Numbered from the stretch's first letter, positions 10,435 to 20,197 are shown. The stretch: 64,000 nt of DNA from Paralithodes platypus (GCA_032716605.1 CM064518.1:45333526-45397525), one strand, 5' to 3'. Made by a program: numbers and translations. Notes: a model not told the origin generated them from the letters alone.

Positions 10435-10559
10435 TTTGCCTTTTTCCAGAGGATCTACTGTAAGAACTGTAAGAATACTGTAAGAATTAAGTATTAGGCT
10501 ATTCAGTGTTGGGTTTGAGTACATGACGTAAGTCCGATGAAACAAAACCGCACAGGACA

Positions 10560-11381
10560 ATGACAAATGCCCCCCACAAACTCAGACTTGCTAGTGTGAA
10601 TGTTGGTAGTTTGAATCTGCATGCGAATGAAGTGGCTGAGATGTGTGAGAGGAGGCGAGTGGACGTCTGCTGTACCCAGGAAACACTCTGGAAGAGGCAT
10701 GGGGTACAGTGGGTTGTCGGAAGGAGGAAAAGATATAGGATATACTGGATGGGTGTGGAGACTGATAAAGCGAAAGGAGGAGTGGGTGTTCTGGTGGCTG
10801 AAGAGCTGGCGGAAAGGGTGCTTCAGATTACGAGAGTTAGTGAAAGGCTGATTGTTTTGAAGTTGAAAGTTGGTGAAAGAATTCTGAATGTGATATCTGC
10901 ATATGCCCCACAGGCTGGTTTACAGAAAGAGATAAAAGAGGACTTCTGGAATGACACCGTCAGTGTCATTTCAGGCCTCTCGGAGAACGAAATAACTATC
11001 GTGGGGGGGGACCTCAATGGTCACGTGGGAGCATCTGCAGATGGATACGAGGGGGTACATGGAGGAATTGGGTACGGAAGGAGAAATCTAGAAGGCGAAT
11101 ATATATTGGAGTCCTGCGTTGCACTCAACATGGTTGTGTGTAACACAAAGTTCAAGAAAAGACAGAGCCACCTGATCACATATAACTCTGGGGTCTCCAG
11201 TAGCCAGATAGATTACTTCTTGGTTAACAGGAAAGACTGGAAACTAGTTCGAGATGTAAAGGTCATCCCGAGTGAAGAATGTATCCCCCAGCATAAGCTA
11301 CTTGTGTGTGACATGATCTTATACAGAGATCCTAAGCGCCAAGAAGGTTTACATAACCCAAAAGGAAAGTGTGGCTGCTGA
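10560..11381 (+). pseudogene. LINE-X endonuclease domain (EEP)
   Basis: Target-nicking endonuclease at the N-terminus of the element's polyprotein, 273 codons. Visible: SVNVGSLN (12-19), CTQETLWK with probable metal-binding Glu 41, SAYAPQAG, GGDLNGHVGA (catalytic Asp/Asn), QIDYFLVNRKDW and a late His in PQHKLLVCDM. All expected EEP landmarks are present. The frame is lost near 11370 and resumes as WLLKDKEVRDRFHNELEE. Confidence 0.75.
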
Positions 11382-11997
11382 AGGACAAGGAAGTTAGGGA
11401 TAGGTTTCATAATGAACTGGAGGAAATGAATAGAAATAAGGAAGCTAGGCCTAACGATGTAAATAGCCAATGGAACTTTCTTAAGCATAGCCTTATCGCT
11501 GCCACTGACAAAGTCTGTGGGAAAACAAGGGTCACCCCAGGAATAAGACCTCCTGGTGGTGGAACGATGAGGTAGAACATGCTGTGAAAGAGAAAAGGAG
11601 ATGCTTCAAAGCATGGAAGAAAGGTGGCAGCAGGGAGGAATACCAGGCAGCTAAACGAACTGCCAAAAGAGTTATTTACAATGCTAAAAATCGCATTAAG
11701 GACCTGGTCCTCGAACAAGTGTGTAACACTGACAATCCCAATGGGATCTTCAACCTAGCTAGGCGAGTTAAAAATGACAGTAGGGATATTATAGGTGAAC
11801 AGTGTGGTAGAGATGATAATGGGAAGATTGTGTATGCAGAAAATGAAAACAGAGAAGCATGGAAGGTACACTATGAACGATTGCTAAATGTAGAGTTTGA
11901 ATGGGATAAGGAACAGCTTAGTATCGAAAAAACCAATATCTGGGCCCCCTCCTTTGATAGCACCAGCTGTAGTGAGCCGACGCAATCAATAAAATGA
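11369..11997 (+). pseudogene. LINE-X linker region, two frames
   Basis: 11369-11575 and 11584-11997 together encode the helical, basic linker between endonuclease and RT (KEKRRCFKAWKK, AKRTAKRVIYNAKNRIKD, HYERLLNVEF). A shift near 11550 separates them. The following KMKDGKAPGCSDIVAEM motif (about 11993-12045) is again in another frame. Confidence 0.65.
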
Positions 11998-12267
11998 AGG
12001 ACGGTAAAGCTCCAGGTTGCTCCGACATTGTCGCTGAGATGATAAAAGCCTCAGGGGAGATTGGTGCAACTTAGTCACTGAGTGATAAACACCATTATTA
12101 AAGATGAGAAAATCCCAGAGGATTGGCTCAAAAGTGTAATAGTAAATATATACAAGGAAAAGGGGATGCGCTAGATAGAGGAAATTATAGGGCCTGAAAA
12201 TGCTTGACCAAATCATGAAGGTCTGTGAGAGAGTCCCTTGAGGGTTTGATCAGGCAAAGCATCTCTA

Positions 12268-13616
12268 TTGATGATATGCAGTTTTGGTTTATGCCAGGAC
12301 GTGTGGTACAACCGATGCTATCTTCATAGTCAGGCAGATACAGGAAAGATACTACTAAATGGCAGGGATCTTTACTTTGTGTTTGTGGCCCTGGAGAAGG
12401 CCTTTGATAGGGTACCTAGAGATGTTGTACAGTGGGCTATGAGGAAACTTGGTGTGGAAGAGTGGCTGGTGCGTGTGATAATGAAGATGTATGAGGATTC
12501 GCGAAGTTCGGTGAGGGGTGAAGGGTGTACTGAGTGATGAGTTCGCAGTCCGTGTTGGAGTCCATCAGGGTTTCAGTGTTAAGCCCCCTCCTCTTTATTA
12601 TGGTCTTGGAGGCGCTGTCTAGAATTTTTAGAGGCGGACTCCCGTTGGAACTGTTTTATGCAGACGATTTAGTCCTAATAGCTGACAGTATGCAGGATGC
12701 TGAGGCCAAATTCAGAGAGTGGAGAGAGGGCATGGCGAGCAAGGGTTAAGAGTCAATATTAACAAAACCAAGGTTAGTCATTGTAGTTTGAGACGAGGCA
12801 ATGTGGAAAAGAGCGGTGCATACCCATGTGCAGTGTGTGGAAAGGGAGTGGGCGTTAACTCAATTCAATGTAGCATCTGTCGATGTTGGGTACACCATGG
12901 GAGTAAGCGCTGTAGTAGAATAAAGGGGCCCCTGCCGAAGGATAAGTCAGAAATAGAGAAATTTGAGTGCGTAGTGTGCAAAGGCGAGCTTGTGTTAAGT
13001 GATGATCCTGTGGCTGTGAATTTTGGAAATGAGTCTTTGGAGCTGGTGAACAAGTTTTTGTTACCTAGGAGATACCATCTCTGCCGGTTGTGGGGCCGAG
13101 GCTGCCACTGTTGCTAGAATTAGTGTGGGGCTGGGGGAAGTTCAGAGAATTGATGCCAATCCTGACCATGAAAAGAATGCCTCTCCCCCTGAAGGGGAAA
13201 GGTGTATGCCTCATGTGTTAGAAGTGCAATGACGTATGCCTCAGAAACATGGGCCGTTAAAGTAGAGGATGTCAACAGATGGAGCGTAATGAGATGAGAA
13301 TGGTGAGATGGATGTGTGGGGCCAGGCTACAGGTAGAATAACAAATGTTGAGCTGAGGAGACGTTTAGGTATAAAGAGTATTAGCGAGGTGATGCGTACA
13401 AGTAGACTGGGATGGTATGGACATGTGGAGAGAATGGATGAACAAAATTGGGTGAAAAAATGCAGGTCTGTGATTGTGGAGGGAGCTGCACCAAGGGGTG
13501 GACCGAGGAAGACCTGGGATCGGACTATACGCGCCGATCTCAAATCCAAGAACTTGACAAGTGAAGCAGCCCTTAACAGGGTTGCCTGGAATGCCGCCAT
13601 TAGGACAAGAGACTGA
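12268..13616 (+). pseudogene. LINE-X copy 2 reverse transcriptase, frameshifted
   Basis: Segments at 12268-12537, 12534-12749, 12719-13117 and 13308-13616 reproduce copy 1's RT: EKAFDRVPRD motif A, FYADDLVL motif C, the PHD-like CAVCGKG/CSICRCWVHH cluster and the C-terminal region. Against copy 1 the breaks are one-base indels, mostly in homopolymers (for example the CAGTTT/GGTTT pair near 12282 and the G run near 12517). Confidence 0.8.
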
Positions 13617-13747
13617 AACTGCACTTATGTGTGGAACACTCAGTCTTAAAATTTTATGTATGTATGTATGTATTAGATTGATATCCAGTATTCGATAAAT
13701 GGGTATAAAATCGTAGTCATGTACATTGTACTTAACCTTTAACTGTT

Positions 13748-13910
13748 TTGATGGTGTAATGGTTAGAGTGTTTAAGATCTGTACAGTATGTGGTAACCCA
13801 GGTTCGAATCCCGGTAGGATCACATTCTTTCATGAATTTTATTGGGAAATGTTTGGTGGTGGGAGTGAAATTAATAAATTAGATTATATATTTATTTATT
13901 TATTTTGTAT
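13748..13910 (+). mobile_element. tRNA-derived SINE copy
   Basis: A-box-like ATGGTGTAATGGTTAGAG and B-box GGTTCGAATCCCGG at tRNA spacing. The body contains TTTGGTGGTGGGAGTGAAAT, which recurs at 55778-55800. The anticodon arm is not foldable, so this is a SINE rather than a tRNA gene. Confidence 0.6.
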
Positions 13911-13924
13911 TGTTATATACTTTT

Positions 13925-14244
13925 TTATATGTTTAGTTTGCTCCCCAGACCTCTATCAAGCTTCAGAAAACACCCCCAAGACCCCCCTTCAAGATAAATG
14001 TTTACATTTTTCGGTAGAAAAATTTACTGGCCATAGGCCGGTTGCTACTAAATTATGGGCTTGCCATCGCCCGCCAGGAAAATATCAACAACTAAAAGGC
14101 TCAAAAGGTCTTAATATTGACAAAGAAATGGGACAAAAGGTCTTAAAATTGCCAAACTTATGGGGCGAACATCTTAAAATCTCAAGACTAATGGGGCTAA
14201 GCAAGAGGGCGAAGGGGGTCCAGAAAACACCAATACCTCCCCTT
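13925..14244. mobile_element. Family B MITE
   Basis: Interior words shared with all B copies: CCTCTATCAAGCTTCAG, TGGCCATAGGCCGG, ATCGCCCGCCAGGAAA, ATGGGGCTAAGC. Ends CCTCCCCTTGA, a mutated right TTAA. The left end is unclear. Confidence 0.6.
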
Positions 14245-14274
14245 GAACAAGAAGAGTAACGCCGCCGTGTACTG

Positions 14275-14572
14275 TACTCGGTGCCCCTTACCTCACTAAT
14301 GGTTAGAAGCCCCACAAAATTTTGCTACTATTAATGTTACATATTAAGACTTGCCCTGATCTACATTTGAGCACCCTTACCCCACAGAGAATTGCCCCGG
14401 TGTGTACAGTATTGAGCGTCCCTTGCCCTACAGATGCTTAGAGTCCCTATGAAATGGTTATTATATTAATGATACAACGTGTTAAGCCAGAGTTGTATAT
14501 GTATGTACTCAGGCACATACCCCTAAGCCAGAGTTACCCTGTAATATATATTGAGCGTTCCTTGCTTTACAG
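14275..14572 (+). repeat. Repeated 3'-splice-site-like segments before exon B
   Basis: TTGAGCACCCTTACCCCACAG (14367), ATTGAGCGTCCCTTGCCCTACAG (14411) and TTGAGCGTTCCTTGCTTTACAG (14551) are three spaced copies of one acceptor-like block. A fourth, degenerate, copy lies near 14276. Only the last is followed by open coding sequence. No other gene seen in this stretch. Confidence 0.6.
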
Positions 14573-14730
14573 ATGGTCGTGGCCGCCCCGGATGTCCTGG
14601 CCACCTGGCGCTGAAGATCCACCAGCTGCGACAGTTCCAGTCTCGTACGGTGGTCCTGCCCTATGAGCGGCGGGAGTACACGTTCTGTCTGGGTGGGGTC
14701 ACTATCGACATGGAGCGGGGTGTTCTGGAG
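14573..14730 (+). CDS. Candidate internal exon B, host gene 1
   Basis: The acceptor TTGCTTTACAG ends at 14572 and the donor GAG/GTAGGA follows 14730. Two bases complete a codon from exon A, then 52 codons run to a codon boundary. Recognisable pieces include RGRPGCPGHLALKIHQLRQF, VVLPYERREYTFCLGG and VTIDMERGVLE. Codon use is GC-biased at third positions against AT-rich flanks, typical of a conserved host exon rather than a transposon. The segment reads like a compact alpha/beta domain. I cannot name the family. The phase-0 end matches exon C. Confidence 0.7.
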
Positions 14731-14959
14731 GTAGGAAATCAAACAAGCAAACAAAAACAAAATACTGTAGTTTTTCAGCCTTTTGTACAATTTTATCATG
14801 GGCGATTTACATAATAATCTTACTAGATACAGTATAACTAAGGCTGAGCCTTTTATGTAGTAATATTTATTAAAGGCTCAAAAATACATAATCATGTGTG
14901 ACCTAGATGTGTGTGAATTTGTGTTTTGTTTTTGTGTGTTCATTGTTTTCTATTGTGTT

Positions 14960-15040
14960 GTGTTGTCCCTATTCGAGCTCTGTCTCGAGTCGGCCACCCC
15001 CACAAAAAAAAAGAAAAAAAAGGAAAAATGGGGAATGGGC
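14960..15040 (+). repeat. Dispersed repeat I
   Basis: TTCGAGCTCTGTCTCGAGTC followed by GGCCACCCCCAC. The same block occurs at 22415, 46475 and inverted at 54600, followed by CTGAG plus a TACA-type microsatellite here and in the 22 kb and 46 kb copies. This suggests the 3' end of a retroposon. Confidence 0.55.
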
Positions 15041-15045
15041 CTGAG

Positions 15046-15132
15046 TACATACATACTGTACATACATACTGTACATACATACTGTACATACATACTGTAC
15101 ATACATACTGTACATACATACTGTACATACAT
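15046..15132. repeat. 13-bp tandem array
   Basis: About 6.7 copies of TACATACATACTG, tail of repeat I. TACTGTA junctions make it locally self-complementary. Confidence 0.85.
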
Positions 15133-15227
15133 GTTTTATAAAAGCATAACTGATCAAACTTCGCCAAAAAAGTATTATTTTCATATCAATTTGTTTACAT
15201 TTTATTAATATAGAATGCACAAATCTA

Positions 15228-15348
15228 CTTATGAAACCACCAGGAAATAGGTGTGGATATTTACAACCAGTTTGTTCTAGGCCCTTTTGAGTTACAGCGA
15301 GGTCAGGGATCAAGATTATTGTCAAGTTTGTTGGCGCTACTTATAGCG
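15228..15348 (+). mobile_element. Repeat F, right half
   Basis: Shares CACCAGGAAATAGGTGTGGA, CTAGGCCCTTTTGAGTTACA and terminal TTGTTGGCGCTAC with 26213-26432 and 39325-39527. The left half is absent. Confidence 0.55.
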
Positions 15349-15632
15349 AAAAGCGTTATTGAAGAGAAACTTGAATGTAGTGGAAGGAGCACTGTGGCAT
15401 GAGCAAAGGGAGCATGTTTACATAAAGTACCCTGGAGACACTTCTGTCATGGTCATCCTTTAGTGGAGGTTCCCAGGAGAAAACAAGGCATTGCATTATT
15501 GATTGATTGATACATTATTATAATTATTATACGAGATGCCGAAGTCTCCAACCAGGGTGCAGAAACACCAGCAAGATGAATCCACACAAAACACCCGGAG
15601 GCACTGGAGAGAGACTACGGCATCTTTAGGAA

Positions 15633-15640
<8 letters not shown>

Positions 15641-15721
<81 letters not shown>
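15641..15721. repeat. (AT)n microsatellite
   Basis: About 40 AT dinucleotides after an A11 run. Confidence 0.95.
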
Positions 15722-15723
<2 letters not shown>

Positions 15724-15821
15724 AACACAGATAAAATGAATAATAAAATATTATGCAGTGGAGGATATCAAGTATAAACATAATACAATAAAATAGAATA
15801 AAATAAGTTTAAAAATTAGAA

Positions 15822-16195
15822 TTAATGCTGCAAAAAAGCATTAACTCTAGACTTAAAAATGGAGATATGAGCTGAATTGACTAGGTCATTTGGCAACTTA
15901 TTCCACAAGTCAACCATGGCCGGCACAAAACACCGTGAAAACTGTGTAGTAGAGAAATTAACACGGCTCATGGCAAGATCATTAAGATTGCTTGTGAATC
16001 TAGTTGCACGAGCCCGGACATAGGGCCCAGGCAGAACCCCATGTAAGGGATGCTGAGGGTTGTTAAAAACTTTCAATAAAAGACTAAGAGCACCAACTTT
16101 ACGTCGATGACACAGATCAAGAGACAAATGGGGTAGAATAAAACTGATAGAATTTAGTGATCTGTCAAGCAACTTGAGATGGCAGTCAGCTGCAC
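15822..16195 (-). mobile_element. LINE-Z 3'-end fragment
   Basis: The - strand encodes about 117+ residues of a non-LTR RT C-terminus: LSLDLCHRRKVGALSLLLKV, NNPQHPLH, RCFVPAMVDLWNKLPNDLV, then stop. RT core absent, so a 5'-truncated remnant. The family is distinct from X, Y, T and the jockey element. Confidence 0.7.
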
Positions 16196-16202
16196 GGTCA
16201 CA

Positions 16203-16270
16203 GGCCGTAGCGCGGTTGGTAGAGCACTCGCCTGCAAACTGTGAGGTTGATGGTTCGAGTCTCGGGCCAG
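16203..16270 (+). mobile_element. tRNA-like sequence, SINE or tRNA pseudogene
   Basis: GTAGCGCGGTTGGTAGAGCA (A box), CTGCAAA in the anticodon position and ATGGTTCGAGTCTC (B box). Acceptor and anticodon stems pair incompletely. It most resembles a Cys/Ala-type tRNA. Placed just upstream (as read) of the LINE-Z fragment. Confidence 0.5.
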
Positions 16271-16279
16271 TCAGTTAAT

Positions 16280-16475
16280 GTTGCCAAATTAGCTACTTTC
16301 CGCTAGATCTTGAAGTACAGTATTTACTTCGATCTAGAGGCAAAATATTTACATCTAGCGGCATGAATTCTTGTGGTATTCTGGAGATTTGAGCCATTTT
16401 GCAGCGATAGTCTTGAGAATGTGTCATTATTCTAACTATTTTTGGCATTTATTTACTATCTAACAGACATTATTT
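16280..16475 (+). repeat. Dispersed repeat Q
   Basis: Matches 46757-46955 in reverse orientation over about 190 bp (TTAGCTACTTTCC, TACATCTAGCGGCAT, TTGAGCCATTTTGCAGC). Internal TAGATCTTGAAG/ACTTCGATCTA is self-complementary. Confidence 0.6.
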
Positions 16476-16670
16476 GGTAAGCCTGCAGCCAGTACGTTAT
16501 TTACCAGAACGTCCCGGACTTCCCAAATTGACTAATTCCTTGAACATGACGATGGTGCATTGTTATATGTGCGATCAGTTTGCTTGGGAACCAGATTGAC
16601 TTGCTCATGTAATAATGTACACCTTACAGTATGTGGTTGATTGTGTTCTTTTATTTCAATATTTTATTTT

Positions 16671-16772
16671 ATTAAGCGTTGTTTCCACATAGCGATTTTG
16701 ATTAGTTCTTTTGCATTTATCTTGTGTCGACCCAGTTCTGGCTTGTTTATTTTGCAAGTTTTACATTATAAT
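16671..16772 (-). repeat. Dispersed repeat D
   Basis: Reverse-strand copy starting TTAAGCGTTGTTTCCACATA and ending ACATTATAAT. The TTAA at its edge is informative for the family's end. Confidence 0.65.
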
Positions 16773-17185
16773 TGGCAGATGCCAGTGCTGTTGGTGGACG
16801 GCGCGGTCTAGCAATCTGTGGCAACTATTCACTGAAGACCCTGATCATCAGGGCACCCACCCTAGCCCAGCTCTTGAGCAGGGAATGCATGGTGGTAATA
16901 TTCGCATCATCATTCTAGAATATAGTTTTTTCAATGTACAGTTCCCAATAGCCTACATGAACCTGGGACAGGTGCTGTGAAGGAGTAATATGATTTAATG
17001 TTCTCACAGATTTGTATATTGTTTGAAGGTGAATTTATATGCTTACCTTTTTATAATAATGTTTGAAGTGGATAAGACGATTTACAGTACAGTACTGTAG
17101 TCTCTTTATTATTGTGCTTTGATCCGTTATGGTGATTGTATAACAGTGGACATACCCTTGAGCTAAATGTATATGTATGTTCCAG

Positions 17186-17500
17186 GTTGGTCTTGGTAAC
17201 CCGTGCCTGGTGGAGAACATCTCTCTGGCTCTGTGTGCTGCAGTTATGCACGTGCTGTGTCAGCCACGCCCTGACCGCCCCGTCATTGGTCAGGCCAACC
17301 GCATCCCTGTGGAGAAGCTGAGTATGCTGCATGCCTTGGGTTACTATGCTGACTCCGCCCCACACAACTCCTTCCTGCGCTCCTGTATGGGGATCGACTG
17401 TGGCGGGTGTGGTTCATGTGGCGGATGTGGGGGTTGCGGTGGTTGTGGTGGGTGTGGCGGGTGTGGTGGATGCGGTGGATGTGGTGGCTGTGGGGGTTAA
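17186..17500 (+). CDS. Candidate terminal exon C, Cys-Gly tail, host gene 1
   Basis: The acceptor TATGTATGTTCCAG ends at 17185; phase 0 fits exon B. It encodes 104 residues and a stop (TAA 17498-17500). The first 70 residues are a folded-looking domain (NPCLVENISLALCAAVMHVL, PVEKLSMLHALGYYADSAP, FLRSCMGIDC). The last 35 or so are CGGCGSCGG then repeated Cys-Gly-Gly. Third positions are GC-rich. A Cys every third residue suggests metal binding or lipidation; that is inference. Family not recognised. The repeat DNA (GGTGGTTGTGG-like) could expand or contract. Joined with exons A and B this is the 3' end of a gene whose start lies left of the window. Confidence 0.7.
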   Translation, partial: VGLGNPCLVENISLALCAAVMHVLCQPRPDRPVIGQANRIPVEKLSMLHALGYYADSAPHNSFLRSCMGIDCGGCGSCGGCGGCGGCGGCGGCGGCGGCGGCGG

Positions 17501-18160
17501 AGCAGCCACTACTTCGGGTATTGTTGGAATGAATTTATTTAGGTATTTTTTTTTTTTTTTTTTTATTCCTAAATGGGTGATCCAGTAAGCTGGCGTGCGA
17601 CTCGCTGACCTCCGGCCTTGCTTTGTATGTGGTGACTGACTGTTGTGAGGAGAGTAAAGTTTCTCATACTGTCAAAAATGTCCCTCACCCTCTCCTATCA
17701 GAAAGAAAATGATTGACCATGGTAAAACTCAGTACTGTACAAGCAGTATCTAGAATGGTATGCTAATCTTATATCTATGGTGTTAAGATAGGGACATAGG
17801 GCACGCCATCCTCTCCCTCAAAATCACTTGTGACTTCCATCTCGCCCTGCCTATTTTACTTTTGCAAACTCTAACTTAAATTGTATAGAGTGATTTATAT
17901 ACAAATTTCCCTTAAAATGGCTATACTTATATTTGATTGACTTTGACTCTTTCGCCTTCCTTCTTACTCACACCATTGTTTCACATATTCTATCCTTTAT
18001 TCTTACTTTCATTACTCCCTTTTCTCATTTATTCATACTTTCATTGCCTCCGCCCTTCAGTCTTCTCTTTCTTAATCCTATTCTTACTCCGAGCTTCAAG
18101 TCATTCGTTGCCCATACTGGAGAGGAAACCACAATAGCTGAAACTGGCACCCATTTACTG
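17501..18160. other. Probable 3' flank of host gene 1; no second gene seen
   Basis: Holds a T20 run (about 17546), a pyrimidine-rich stretch (17940-18110) and no convincing frame. No clear AATAAA found close downstream of the stop. Confidence 0.4.
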
Positions 18161-18171
18161 GTTTGTACGTA

Positions 18172-18506
18172 TGAACTCTTGGATCAGTTCATAGGAGATG
18201 TGTGGAGGCGTATTTGCCGGGTCGTATATGTTTTAATTTATTTTTAAGTCCACTAAAATGGGAAAGAAAATATTTTGGAAGATATTTTGAACTCTTGATG
18301 AGTTCATAAGAGATGTGGATGATTATTTTAACAGATCGTACTGAATATTGTATGTTTTCAATAATTGTTTAGATCCGCTGAAAAGGAAAAGCAGATATTT
18401 AGAACTCTTTATAGGTTTCATAACAGATGTGGAGGTTTATTTAATAGATCATACTGTATATGTTTTCATTTATTTTCTCAGTCCACTAAAAAAGAACAGA
18501 AAATAT
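18172..18506. repeat. Three diverged tandem copies, about 110 bp
   Basis: Each unit has GAACTCTT, GTTCATA(A/G)GAGATGTGG, ATCGTA/ATCATACTG, TATGTTTTCA and GTCCACTAAAA. Divergence implies age. Confidence 0.6.
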
Positions 18507-18751
18507 GAAAAAAAAGTTAAAAAAAAAAAAAAAAAATCCTGTTTGTACCAAGACTATGAAACTACACTTAGAGTTGCTCACTCCTTAGAAGTAATGTTTA
18601 GCCGAGATAATGTGTAATTGTATATATAAGAGTAGATAATTTAGATATTTATACCAGACCTTGTTAGGGCAGGGCGCTATCCAAGTATCTGATGAACAAA
18701 CACACTCCCCCATGGTGGCCCCTTCTGTACTGATGATGGGTTTTATAGATC

Positions 18752-19118
18752 TTAAGGGGACACTGACTGCTTTTTTGGCCTATAAATTCATCATTCATAA
18801 ATTCTTAGTTTCCTCGCTAGACATCCCTCAAACTTAGAAAAACATCCCCTAGACCCCCCTCAAGATAAATTAATACATTTTTTGGTAGAAAAATGTGCCG
18901 GCCAAAGGCTGGTTCCTCTTACAATAACAGGCTTGCTATCGCTCGCCAGGAAAAAATCGACACCTAAGTGGCACGATAGGTCTTAAAATTGACCACGAAA
19001 TGTAGGTAAAGATGTAAAGATCGCCAAACTAATGGGCCGAACGTCTTAAAATCTCAAAACTAGTGGGGATAAACATGAGGGAAAAGAAGGTCCAGAAAAA
19101 CAGTCTGTCTCCCCTTAA
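18752..19118. mobile_element. Family B MITE, complete
   Basis: TTAA at both edges with inverted ends TTAAGGGGACACTGACTG and CAGTCTGTCTCCCCTTAA. The interior includes GCTATCGCTCGCCAGG and AACTAATGGGCCGAACG. 367 bp, the best full-length example of this family. No coding capacity. Confidence 0.8.
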
Positions 19119-19193
19119 TTCTGGCTGACACTAGACCATTTAACTCGGCTTAGGAAGGATCTTTAGCAATCAAGTGGGTAATGAGTATCTCAA

Positions 19194-19385
19194 TTAACTC
19201 TCTGACTCCCGCACGTCTTTTGTAAGCTCTTATTAGTGACCACAAATGTAGCTGTCGGATTCAAAGCCATAATGACTAACTCAATCTACTCTCTGGTTCC
19301 CACATGTTCTTTCTCAGCTGCATAAAATTATCTAATGTTAGCCAGAGTAAGATAAAGAAAAGCATCACCATACTAGAGGGGTTAA
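19194..19385. mobile_element. Family A-related MITE
   Basis: TTAA at 19194 and 19382; interior TAAAATTATCTAATGTTAGC and GCCAGAGTAAGATAAA match the CTTCAGCACG subtype. The ends have drifted. Confidence 0.5.
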
Positions 19386-19490
19386 GCCCCAGTCACACAG
19401 GCAGATTTTCTGAGTAAACAATGAGTCAACTGAGTAAAATGAGTAACTTATCCAATGCTACTCACTGTTATTATAATGGAGTAACAGTAT

Positions 19491-19794
19491 ATGAAGCCGG
19501 TATCACACGAGCACTTTTCCCCTCAACATTTATCCTCAACACTCCTCTGGCAGCCATACCTGTGAGAGTTCTGTATGGAGCTCAGTGGTCTGGTTAATCT
19601 GCTCTACATAACTAACTAACTAACTCCTCTGGCAGCTAAAATGAGGTAGACTTTTTATACATCATTCTTATTCCCAAAATAAGCTACATTCAGGCTAGTT
19701 TCTGATACCAGTGCAAAATATCCCAGAAATGTTGCCAGAAAAAAGTTGACCATCGAATGTTGACTATAAAAGCACTCGTGTGATACCCGCTTAA
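19491..19794. mobile_element. Family C MITE carrying an inserted fragment
   Basis: Inverted ends GCCGGTATCACACGAGC and CTCGTGTGATACCCGC beside TGAA (left) and TTAA (right). An 82-bp insertion at 19554-19635 is bracketed by direct copies of ACTCCTCTGGCAG. Confidence 0.75.
19554..19635 (+). mobile_element. Small retroposed fragment with 13-bp duplication
   Basis: Flanking ACTCCTCTGGCAG copies (19541-19553, 19623-19635), an (AACT)n tail and an internal GAGCTCAGTGGTCTGGTTAA similar to part of a tRNA-type head. Looks like target-primed insertion into the C element. Confidence 0.6.
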
Positions 19795-19831
19795 CTGGTT
19801 GCCTATTATGTTGCATAATAAACTTGGCATA

Positions 19832-20003
19832 ATAAGTAAAGCCTCTCTTTTAGACGACGGAATTTTGGGTGGGAAGTGTGATATTTTTGGAATTTAAGTG
19901 TGAAACACCTCAATCTTTCAGACTATTAACCCAGCCTTCAGGTTTAGTCTGAAGACCAGTATGATAGTCTGGACATTTACCTCAGCATCTCAAACTGTGG
20001 CTG
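19832..20003. mobile_element. Repeat N copy, pogo/Tigger-like
   Basis: AAGTAAAGCCTCTCTTTTAG at the left, AAGTGTGAAACACCTCAATC inside. Related to 32232-32549 and 36320-36507. The right end abuts element G. Confidence 0.5.
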
Positions 20004-20005
20004 TA

Positions 20006-20197
20006 CAGGTCGCCCTCGATTTACGATTGGGGTACGTTCTTGAAAACCCGATCTTAAATAGAAAAATCATATAGCGAACCCTAAAATTAATGGGAAAAAT
20101 GGGGATGCGTTCTGGGACCAGCTAAAACCCAAACCCAAACACCTAAAAACCTATATTAATTTCATAAATCGGGGCATTGGATAGCGAGGGAGACCTG
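20006..20197. mobile_element. Element G, pogo/Tigger-like MITE
   Basis: TA flanks both ends. The ends are CAGGTCGCCCTCGATTTACG and GATAGCGAGGGAGACCTG. CAGG(T)C(N)CCCTCG ends with TA duplication are typical of pogo/Tigger elements. 192 bp, non-coding. Confidence 0.7.

Larger units (their letters stand above)
7577..10505 (+). mobile_element. LINE-Y, CR1/L2-like, nearly complete but frameshifted
   Basis: Order: endonuclease (7591-8253), linker (8225-8748), RT (8660-9524), C-terminal region (9487-10434), then a 3' end of short ACTGTAAGA-type repeats (10457-10489). A microsatellite-like 3' end and the motif set ([30 protein letters not shown]) fit the CR1/L2/Rex1 side of non-LTR elements. At least five frame changes make it non-functional as read. 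It sits between the two LINE-X copies. Confidence 0.8.
10507..13676 (+). mobile_element. LINE-X copy 2, nearly full length, many frame breaks
   Basis: Begins directly after the LINE-Y tail. It carries an endonuclease, a linker, an RT with PHD-like insert and the same 3' UTR with (ATGT)n tail as copy 1. From 12094 on it aligns base for base with 5893-7475, differing mainly by single-base gains and losses. Endonuclease is nearly intact; the RT half is shattered. This copy shows what copy 1 lost by truncation. Confidence 0.85.

Noticed and set aside
16203..16270. Functional tRNA gene
   Set aside because: A and B boxes are good but acceptor and anticodon stems do not pair properly; called SINE or pseudogene.
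17937..18247. Hydrophobic frames in the flank of host gene 1
   Set aside because: Pyrimidine-rich low-complexity DNA gives Leu/Phe/Ser strings; no other support.
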